A stretch of 64,000 bases of DNA. Source: Anarhynchus alexandrinus (taxonomy: Eukaryota; Chordata; Aves; Charadriiformes; Charadriidae). The position numbers were made by a program, and so were the translations under genes. Every line of letters starts with the position of its first letter. The stretch's first letter is position 1. Shown piece by piece: positions 37,477 to 48,100 of this stretch. The stretch covers positions 434,001-498,000 of the forward strand of contig VUYV01000182.1 in assembly GCA_008711295.1 (NCBI GenBank), given 5' to 3'. The notes under the pieces are model-generated. The model had not been told where the DNA came from, did not search any database, and saw only the letters and a program-made list of their open reading frames with translations.

Positions 37477-38040
37477 AAATGTGACTGGTGGCAAAGATGA
37501 AGCGCAGGTGCCCTCTGGCTGGTAGCAGGCATAACATTACATGTTGTGGGTTGTTTCTTGAATGGGACTTTGTTCTGATACCCAGAATGAAAATTGTAAG
37601 ATTATGAGAAAATACCTGGCTGCTGCTGAACCTTTGAAGAGTCGTTCACATCAATGTGTGGCTTTATGTAATGCTCCAAAATGTAGTACGGTACTTGATC
37701 CAAAATATTGTTGTGCATTCTTGCGTAAACGTGGTCAGGCATGTGATATGTTGTGATTATTTTTGTCTTGGGGGAAGGGAGGGTGCTAAAGGAATACTTG
37801 GTTGCTCAGTGGAAGATGCCTTTTAGACGCAGCCACACATTGCTGTGCTGAGTTGCTGCTGTCTTGGCTGGATTTTGCCTAATTCCCAAGGCTGCCTCTG
37901 TAGTCTTGTTTTATGAATGGGATCCTTGCTCTGTATGCTGCTGTCTGAAATCTGAAATGTTTTGTGCAGGTGAAGGCCCAAGCTATTCAAAATAGCATAT
38001 TATTTTGCCTCTTAGTCCAAATAAATTGCCAGAGGAGTGT
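37477..38040 (+). terminator. KCTD3: KCTD3 3' UTR and predicted poly(A) site
   Basis: After the stop codon, the first AATAAA on the plus strand is at 38019..38024. It is followed within about 20-45 bases by a GU-rich stretch (gtgttacttgtgc and gtgtggt), the usual arrangement around a cleavage site. A UTR of about 560 nt is inferred; the end near 38040 is an estimate. Confidence 0.65.
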
Positions 38041-38519
38041 TACTTGTGCTTTCTGAAAATGTGTGGTATCAGATGATGGGTTTTGCTGATTGTGACTGAG
38101 AGCATGCATAAAAATATGCTTGGCAGAATACGCAGAACTGGCAGTCTCTTGAGGGCTTCCTTGTCACTTTCTCTGGAAAAAGGACAGAGATGAATATGGG
38201 AGTAGGTTTACTGTCATGGTATAATAATTCTCAATTACAAGTGCCTTGATATGATATTTCCTACCTGTGTTGCACTGGCTGCTTACTGTTTGCTCCTAGT
38301 TTACTGTGGGTGGTGAACAAATTTTATTGCCTGTAGATTAGTAGTAATACATAAGCAAAAGGGAAGGCTGTGACAGCAAGTGTTTAATAGGGAGCAGGCT
38401 AGGAGGTTTTCTGCCTCTGAAAAAGTGTTAATTAATGGCTGGGTTGTTTTGGGTTTTTTTAAGACTGGAGGCGAGAAGGTGGGGAAGAGGAAGGGAGAGG
38501 ACACAAAGGTTAAAGCAAC

Positions 38520-39029
38520 TCTGTAAGAATTCCTTTATTTGCTGTTTATTCACCTGTGCATGAACACAGTTTTGTGGTGGAGCTTTGTTAGGCCAGGAAA
38601 AGACATGGCTATCCTGCCAGGAAGGCCCCGTTTAGCCACATGTTGGTTTTTGGACAGATAAAAGATTTTTCCTTACCAAACATGCTGCCCCCCCCCCCCG
38701 CCCCCAAAACCCTCTGCAACTGTGGGAGTTGGATGAGAGACGAAGATGAGAGCCTCTGCCTTCACAGTCGTCCACTACTGTATGACTTAGGGATTTTCAA
38801 ACTGTTCTCTTACCTTTCTGTCAGTGCTAACACACAGTTTTTAATATACAGTTAGAGGGTAAAAAAGGCCAACTTAACCCCCACAACCCCTCCCAACAAA
38901 CACTTATACAGTTTAACTAGTGGGCACGGGGTGGGGAAACAGCAGTCCTATCCCCTCCCTCAAAGTCCATGCAGGCTGCTTTTGGCAAGTTACCCACTTT
39001 TCATTTTCTAGAGAAGGTAGTTGTGTTCT
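38520..39029 (-). terminator. USH2A: USH2A 3' UTR and candidate poly(A) signals
   Basis: On the minus strand, AATAAA occurs at 38550..38545 and 38539..38534, about 0.5 kb after the stop. A third copy lies further on at 38328..38323. The proximal pair gives a UTR of about 500 nt; the exact end is inferred. The UTR contains a G-rich run (see the repeat at 38688..38705). Confidence 0.55.
38688..38705. repeat. C-rich tract (G-rich in USH2A mRNA)
   Basis: Twelve C, one G, then five C on the plus strand, inside the predicted USH2A 3' UTR. The transcript would carry G5-C-G12. Confidence 0.9.
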
Positions 39030-39119
39030 TCAGAGGTGGGTGTCAGTGAATGTGGTGTGCTCTTTGGTGACTGTGCTGAAGCCTTTGATGACATTGACAA
39101 GATCTTCTTCATCTACATA
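39030..39119 (-). CDS. USH2A: USH2A terminal coding exon with PDZ ligand
   Basis: This exon encodes Y-V-D-E-E-D-L-V-N-V-I-K-G-F-S and onward to F-T-D-T-H-L, then TGA. D-T-H-L is the class I PDZ-binding motif of usherin. The minus-strand acceptor is ctcctacag|. The preceding intron (39120..42243, about 3.1 kb) contains the internally deleted CR1 copy in sense orientation. Confidence 0.97.
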   Translation of the reverse strand, partial: YVDEEDLVNVIKGFSTVTKEHTTFTDTHL

Positions 39120-42100
39120 CTGTAGGAGGGGAAAAAAAAAGCATGTAAGCTGAAGCTGTACCAGACGAAAGGAGATACTGTTCCTTCAGGATTCTTTTTC
39201 TCCACGCTCACTAAAAAAAAGATTCTGAAACAGTCAGATAAGTAAGTGCATTTCTACCTCTCTGCTTGTTTTCCTGTTTCTTCCCAGCATGAGCTAAGAA
39301 CCTAAAGCATTCAAGCACCTGATTCCAAACCAACTAGATTGTCATAGTAAGAAATACTCATTTGCAAGATGGACAAAGGGGTAAACAAAACTTGCTGACA
39401 GTGCTAAGCTACTCAGTGTAATAAAGGGAAAAGCTGAGTGAAAATCACTGCAGGAGGTTTGTTTGTGAGAGTAGCTGAGCAACATGGCAGCAGAGGCAGG
39501 CAGGTTCAGGGAAATGTAAAGCAATATACAGAGGGTGGACAGAAGAGCCCGGCTTTGTATATACAGCAGCTGAGCTCATGCTGTCAGGGTGGTTTGCCGC
39601 AAAAAGTGAGAGGAAATTTTTGTTCTGCTCCTACCCACTACCACTTCTGAAACTGATTGCACTATATTCTGTAAGCCAGTTCTAGCGTACCACCATTGAG
39701 CATGTGTATGGGGGCTTTCAAGCTAAACCAAACTGTGGTGTTAGCACAAGATGAGCAGATAGGAGCAAGAGCTTCCTCTTTTACCATCAGGAAGCTGTTT
39801 TTTTGGTTAATGAGGTCATACAGAGGTACACTCTGGGTGGGCTATTAGTCCCCAAGGAAATAAGTCATGGGGCTATGATAGCTCTGAGAAAATGACTGAA
39901 GACTGAGTCACGATAGCCCTGACTCAGAAAGTCCATGAATCACAGAATGGTCAGGGTTGGAAGGGACCGCTGGAGATCATCTAGTCCAACCCCATGGACT
40001 TGTGGGTATCCAGTTTACTTAATTGATCTCTAACTTGTTCCTCTTCAACCAAGGGAAGGTCTTCCTTTCTCCAGACTTTCTCTGTTACCTGCAAAGTCTG
40101 GGACTCCCAAGGGCTGGCCTGAGCAGTAAATACTGAAATAAAGACTGAAGTAAAGAAGGCATTCAGCAACTCCACCTTCTCTGTGTCATCTGTCACCACG
40201 GCACCTGTCTCGTTCAACTGTGGGCCCACATTTTCCCTAGTTTTCCTTTTGCTTCCTATGTACTTGAAGAAACCCTTCCTATTGGCCTTGACATCCCTTG
40301 CCAGAGTTAATTCCAAGGTGGCCTTGACTTTCCTCATTTCATCCCTGCATACTCTGATGGCATTCTTGTGCTCTTCCCAAGTGGTCAGTCCCTTCTTCCA
40401 TGTACTATAAACTTCCTTCTTCCACTGGAACTTTTTCAGAAGCTCCCTGCTCAACCATGCAGGTCTCCTGCTTCCCTTGCCTGATTTCCTGCTCTTAGGG
40501 ATGCACCGATCCTGAGCTTGGAGAAAGTGATACTTAACCAGCTCTCTTGAGCCCCCTACTCTCTAGAGCCCTAACCCATGGGATTTCTCCAAGCAGTTTC
40601 TTGAAGAGATCAAAGTTGGCCCTCCTGAAGTCCAAGGTTGCAATCCTACTTGTTGTTTTATGCATACTACGCTTAATCCTCAACTCTATCTTATGATCAC
40701 TACAGCCCAGCCTGCCCCCACCCTTAATGTGCTCCACCAGTCCTTCTTTGTCAGTACTAGGTCCAGTAGTACAACTCTCCTTCTTGGCTCCTCCACCACC
40801 TGAGTCAAAAAGTTGTTGTAAATACACTGGGGGAACCTCCTGGACTGTACATGCCGAGCTGTGTAGCCTTCCCAGCAGAGATCAGGGTGCTCTAAGTCCC
40901 CCATGACAACCAAGGCCTGTGATTGTGAGGCGATTTCACCTGTCTGCAAAAGGCCTCATCAACTTCCCGATCCTGATCAGGTGGCCTGTAATAAACACCC
41001 ACAACAGCGTCTCTCATATTAGCCTGCCCCTTGATTCTTACCCACAAATTGATGCAGACTGGAAGGTTAACCTGTACTTATAGGGGTTTTCCCAATAGCT
41101 AAGTATCGCTATGTTCTTACTTAAGCCTTATCTTCTTTGGTCCTGCTGTTTTGGTCTAAGCAGGTATGGCAGCAATGGCAGCAACACCCCTGTACTGTGG
41201 CATGCCTATACGTTCTACCCTTCTAGCTGTTTGGTGTACTGAAGGTGAAAGCCCACAGAAGCTGCCTGGATTTATGTGCCAGACAATCCTTCTCCAGTTC
41301 CTTTTGCATTTTGTACAAGATCCACTCAATGACAACCACATGCTCTATCTAACTTCATTACTACCTCACATGCCCTTCGTCCCCATCTGTCCCCTTTTTA
41401 GGTACCTTATTAGCCAGTTTTTTCTGGTAGCAAACATGTCTCTCTGGCCTCCAAACCCTTTCCCACACGTTTGCTCAGGGAAGGGTGGAAGCCAGGGGCA
41501 TGGAGGTTAAAAAGCCTATTTCCTGGTGACAAAGAGGAAGGGAAGTTGTCACTGTCCTTGACTTTAGAATCATAACTTCTTGTATCTGTGTGTTCAGGTC
41601 CATGTTGGTGACATTGGCCAATCCTGTCCTCTCCCATATTAACAGACAGATGTTCTACCTGCCCTCCCAACCTTCTAGTCCCACGTGGGCAGAGTTTGAA
41701 GTCATTAGTCATAAATACCAGAAGATCTGAACGTTCACATGATCTCTGCATCGTGACTGAGCAGAGTGCAGGGAGCAGGTCCCATCAGCAATTTAGTCCA
41801 AGGTCACAAAACAGGAGTCGCTAGAACACAAGCTCCTGCTTCTGACACTGAATGTGTGAAGGATGCTAAGACACTCCTCCTCACACATGTACATTTGCTG
41901 AAATGCACAGAGAGAAAAGCCTGAGTTGACCAAATAGAAGGAAATTCTTCAAGGTGCATATCCCTGGTAGACCATGGAGTTATTAGTTCAATGGAAACTA
42001 TAGACAGATGCATGTGGACCCCTCACATCAAATAAGAGCAGCATGTGATCACCTGCAGCTCCAGAAGAGAGCAGTAGGCAGGAAGGCTTTTGAGGATCTA

Positions 42101-45100
42101 ATCTCTGGCCATGTCCTTCTATAGGTCTTCTGGCTGTATCTCCAGCAGCTTTTGATATTTAGACCTTTTCATGATTCTAACAGAACAGACAAATCACTAG
42201 CAGCTGACACACAAGAGCATCACAGAGAAACAGGAGTCCTTACCAAGCCACGACCAGTGGTGCGATGATTGCGAATAATGGCATCCCAAGGTGGTTCTTC
42301 AACAAGAGACTTTTTGTCATAGAGGTCGAGCAGCTGGCTGACACTACGATGAAGAGAGGCTTGGGAATATGTGCGACTTAGCTGGCTCTGACTTGGTCTC
42401 CTTGCCCCAGATGGGATATAGACACCGCGGTTGCCGGTGGGAGAACCAACTCCTGGAATTTTCGTATCTGCCAGCCCCTATGAGGAAGACACAAACTAAC
42501 AAATCAAAAATAAAGGGCATGGTCTCAAACGCTTCATCTGAACAAAACCAAAGCAGGAGTGGAAGAGAACAGAGAAACCCATGCTTCAAAAATCATGCAT
42601 AGTTATAAACAGAAAGAAAAAAAGGACCTTTCCCCATTGTAGAACAATCATATCATTAAAAGGGGAAAAACCAAAAAAACCCAACCTTGTACAACAGAAC
42701 TTTCCCTGTTGTGGGTTTTTTTTTTCTCCCCCCTCCCTCATTTTTTTTTTTTTTTAAGTAGCCAAAAAGCAGAGGTCCAAAGATTTTTGACTGCCAGAAT
42801 GATAGCCCAGACTTGCACAGCAAGGGGATGTTAGCAGACTTCCTTTTCTGGTTATCAAGACCAGGGAAAACACATTCACCCACCAGGAGAAACATGCAAC
42901 GTGAGATGCCTTCATGCATGCTCTTGGGGTCATCTGGCACATCACACATCTTGCAACTCTGCAAGCAAACCACTCTACCTCAAAGTGCATTGTGTAACGT
43001 TTGAGAGTGACACTGCTTGATGAATCAGATGTGTCAGCAATGGTCTCAAACTGAGAGTAAAGAGAGGGAGGAAAAGCATTAGGGCAGGGCAAGGTGCAGC
43101 GGAGGCACAGCCTGTTCCTTACGGAGGGTGTGAATTAGCTGCAGCTCTGTGAAGGGGAGCGATGTAGCAGGATGTGGGGGAGTAGGGGAACGGGCAAAAA
43201 TGAAGCGCTATTTAACTTTTAACTGGTCATCAAGTACCGTGTTGGGCAGCCAGCGTTGCTTGCCACATGACCTCGCTAACAACTGTAAAACAACACAAGT
43301 GATTTTGCCACTTCATAGTAGCTCTATCCTAACTTCTTGGATTAAGTCCTTCAACTGATGCACTGTAGAATCTTCCTTTTTACTAAGTCCATCAGCTTCT
43401 GGAAAACTAAAAAGGGGGGAAAAAAAAAAAAAAGAAAAGAAGGGGCAGGGACATGGAAAGGAGCTGTGCAGGCACGCCAACAGCAAAGACATTTTTAAAG
43501 TCAAGAGGAACAACACAACATGACAGACTGTAGAGGAAAAGGAAACAAAACCATGAGACCAAAAAAAAGAAGATTCTTGTGCTCTTAGCCTTTGCCAGGA
43601 GAAGGGGCACACTGGAAATTCCATTGTTTCCAAGAGCTGCTTCGTTGAGGCACAGATGCAGCTTCTTGGCACTGAGACAAGAAGGAACAGAATGCGTGAA
43701 GGATGCAGGAGTCACTATCCTGCTTGATGGCACTCGCAGGAAAAAGAAGCTGAGAAGTGACAAGAAGAATCATCTCACGGCCTGTGCCTGGGAAGAAGCA
43801 CGGAAATGGAAGGCACTGCTGCTCCCATTCTGTCTCGTAACAATTCTCATATTCCTTTTGTCTTGCTTTTCCTGAAAGGGTAGGATAGCACTACTACTCT
43901 GCTACACGGTGGAACATGTTCTTTATCAATTTTTTTACAGAATTATGACTTGTCATAATAAAAATGATACAAAGGCTTTCTCTTTACCACTCCCCAGCAG
44001 TCCTCCCTCCCACCTCTCTCGTGGTCCCACTGTGGCTCTGTGGGCACAGATGCACACACATATTTTGTGTTCCTTGGTCACACTCACTCTGCCCCAAACC
44101 TTTCTGGTATGCAGCTTGTCCTTAGAGCAGTCCAGCTGGGTGGTGGGTGGATACGAGAAAGACATAGCACTTCTCCCTAAGTTCTGCTTTTTGCAGGCAC
44201 GTTTCATGGATACCTGACAAAGACTATCAGATTGGTCCTGGTTAGCCATCCACAACAGATACTTGGGAACACATTTTATCACCTGCCTTCTTACCGCGTG
44301 CCTTTCAGTTCTATTGCAGATGTCAGCTAACATCAGGTGACATCAGTGGCTTTGCATTTTCTGTGACTCCAGACCCAAAGTTTGTCTTAGGCATCAGAAG
44401 CATTTCAGGGCCTGCAGACCAGGTGCCAGAGGGCTCTTTTTTTGGACTACACACCTGTAGCCTGGCTCTCTGTGCCCACCTAGGTACACCAGACAGCCCT
44501 TTTCCTACACAGAACAGCCTTCATTTGGTAAGCAAGAGAGCAACAAAGTGGTGGAAGAAGGAAGAAAAACTGTGTGTGAGGCAGATAAAAGTATAACACA
44601 ATAGCTACAGAACATTGCATTTTACTGAACGTACCGGATGAGTTTCACCTGATGAGTACACACTCATGGGTGATGTTCTTTTCTGGAGTGGAACTAAAGG
44701 AGGTCTGTCTCGTGCATAGGGTTGCTTGTGGACTTTCCTTTGAAGAATTAAGGAGAGAAGAATAGCCAAGAGGATCAAACCTAGAACTACCATCAACACT
44801 GCAAACCACAACTCGTTGTAGAATTTTGCACGTTTGGACTCTGCTTTGTCCTTCTCTCCAGGTGTTGTCAAGATCAGACCTGTAAAAATCAAGAGGGATT
44901 AGGGGAGAAAGGGAACGTTATTTCAGAAAGCATTTAACAATATGCTATCCCTTTCCTCGCTAATAAATTAGGCAGAAATTTAAGTAATTTTGTCGTCATG
45001 TGGTTATTTGCACTTATGTTCAAGGTGGCATAATGGTTCAATATGCTAGCGGGCTATAATAAAAAGCTTACTACCCTCAAGAGACCCTGCTTAAAGTTCT

Positions 45101-48100
45101 GGCATTGCTGCTTAGGCTGGAAATCACCACTGCATCAGCAGCTCTTGAGAAAGGAGGCGGTGGAGGTGGAATGCAAGAAAAAAAGGGTTCTCCAAGTAAC
45201 CTTGAAGAGTGGAAATGACTACGGTAATTTCAGAGCAGTACAGACAGAGGACATTCTTTCCAGCACTGTGTATTGGCAGGCCTGCACAGTTAAAAAGAGA
45301 GAGGGAGGAAGACTTAACTGAAATGAGTGATAAATTAATACAAAAGCAAACAACATGAAACATTTTATTCCTCCTTCCCCCACCTGTTAGAAAAAAGCAG
45401 CCACTTGGTTGGCTTTGCTCATACACAAAACAAGCGTAAGAAATCTCAGTGACAGGATTTCCCGGTTATTTGCAGTCCTACATGTGTATCCAGCCTCTCG
45501 GCTAAGGCACTTCCATCACCTTCGCTTGCAAGCCTCCTCCGCAAGTTGCCTGCGGTGCCAATTGAGTTTGCAGTAGATGCTGGGTACAAGCAGCAAACAA
45601 AAGAACAAAGGAGCCGAGTGTGGAAGGTGATGGATGTAGAGCAACTGGGAACATTTTATAATGCCTTTACAGCAGCCTTGCCTGAAATTCTGCAGGAGGA
45701 GGGAGCGAGAACATGAAAAGGGATATAAAGGAAATGCAGTGTAAAGAGCAATTGCAAAGACAAGGCCCATCCATTTTAAGAAGCTGAACAAGATGCAACT
45801 CAATAAATAAATAAATTAATTAAAACCTGTATGTCAGTTAGAAACGGTTTGAGCTTAGCTTTGCTTCCCAGAAAACTAAGGAGGTGATAAAATACTGAAA
45901 CTTTTTACTGGTAGGCATCTACTACTGACTGGGATTTCGTCACACCAAACTCCGCTTCCACAAAACAGGCAAAGGCCTCGTGGAGAGAAGGGAAAGAGCA
46001 GGTGGTATGAACTGGGTCCTGAGAGCATCTCACATGACATTCTCATAAACTGGCTAAGGGAACACGTCCCAGGTGAAACTGCAGAGACCGGCTGGTTGGT
46101 CACATGAAAGGAGTGGTGGATGGGATACATGGAGGAGAGATGATATGTATTTTCATTGTCAAACTGAGGAGGAACGTGGGAGGACAGGATTAGAATTCAA
46201 GGCTTCTTTTTTTCGGAAATAAAATTTGGAAGAGAGCAGATTCTATTCAGGAAGAAAAAGCACTACATTTTGGAGCAAAATATTAATGTAAAAATAAAAG
46301 AAAAAACTATTACACATCTGGATAAAGGATCTGATGCTGGTCATGCCATAAAGAAACAGAAAGCCATCTGCAGCAAAAAACACACATACCTCATAACCTA
46401 AAGACACTAAGGAGTCCCCTGATCCTGCAATGAGATGCCATCCAGTCTGGCATGCATGGCATATCAAATTTCTGCCACAAACATGTAAAAAAAATACATG
46501 CGAGGTAATCTCGTCACATATTTACCAACTCCATCTCCAGCGCTGTACTTGATGACCGGCGTCATGGCTGTCCCTTCATCGGTGATGCAGGTCACTTGAA
46601 ACAAAAAGGCTGAGCAAAAAAAGTTAGAAAATACTGTCAGCAGGAGAAATCAAAATTCTGTAGGTGCTGCCTTTTCACCATGGTCCACCAGCAGAGATGG
46701 CCAGGTCTGAGAAAAGCCAAGGCAGGCAGAGCACATAACCCATCATAACCCACCTGAGTCTCAGATCAGAGCCTCATAATCCCTTATACATAGGTATTGA
46801 GCTTCTAAACTACAGACCATGGCAGATCAGAGGTAGGCACCACTATGATGTTGCTACAAATTATGTTCCTCTTTGACCACCTAATCCTCCCTCTTCCAAT
46901 GTAACCGGCAACTTTCAATTTATTCAACATTTTGCCCTAAATACCCCATACTCCATTCGTGCCTGATATAGACATGTTATGAATGCTTGAGGTAAAGAAA
47001 ATTGTATTAGCATCATGGTAGTAATCAGGAAGGTAAAAAATAAATTATAAATCCTTTGACATATGAAACCCCCAATGCCTTAAAAAAAGAAAACATTTTT
47101 TCTTTTTTTTTTCTTCTCCCTCCCCCATTGACTGAACTTCCTTGTATTTTAAAGATTGCAAATTTCTGAAAGAGAAACTGCATTTAAAGACATGGCTGAT
47201 TCCAAGAGCTACTGATGGAATTTGCTTCAAATGAAAATTCAGGCTCAGGTCTTTTCTGAAGCTGAAGATTTCCATGCATTCCCCAGAGCGTAGCCCTGAA
47301 GGGTGGAATTGCAACACAGCTCTGGGATTTGGGAAAGCTCAGCCCTCACAATGAGCCAGAGCAGTGTCACACAGTCAGGTGCAATGTTTAAGAGGAAGCT
47401 TAGCTCCGAGGGGTTTTGTTTCAAGCATCTGCTTAGACGCACTTCAGTGTGTCCGTAGTACGCTCCTGTGCTCTTAGCTTGGGATGGCTACGGAAAGTTT
47501 GTCTTAAATTTAGCACACAATAATATTAATTTAGCACACAATAATATTAATTTAGCCCAACAGTCTTTCACAGAGAGAAAGCTATAGGAAATTGAAACTG
47601 ACTTTTGTCAGATGTCCTCGGTAAATACAGCTCAGTGTCAAAGCCGCTGTAGATGCGTTGCCCACTCTCGGTTAACGCGTACTCCTTCAGGCGGCCGTTC
47701 AGTACAAAAGTGCGACTCCAGTCTATGTGGATGGTAGATAAATTGCTGACGATGGAGAACGGAGCCATGTACCGAGGTGCTGCAAAAGAAGGAAAAAAGC
47801 TCCTTTCTAGCCAACAGGCGTGACAGAGTTATACAGCACGGAGAAAGAGACTCTGCATGATACAAGCTCTCTGTCACATGCACTCCCTCTCTCTCCGATA
47901 TACATGTGTATGAGTAGGGAAGATGAAAGGAGAAAAGAGAAAGCTGCTGTAGCATGCCAGCCTCTACACTGAGAAAGCAGAAGTATTTCATATCTCTAAA
48001 ATAAAGACCTAGAGCTCCCTTCCTTTTTCTGTGGTACAGACACTAAAACTGTATAAATTAAATTCCAGCTTAAGGTGGGGGACAGGGAGGCACGGGAGGT

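Noticed and set aside
39981..40949. Minus-strand open frames of 87-157 codons
   Set aside because: They are pieces of the CR1 endonuclease and the following segment, not a host gene.
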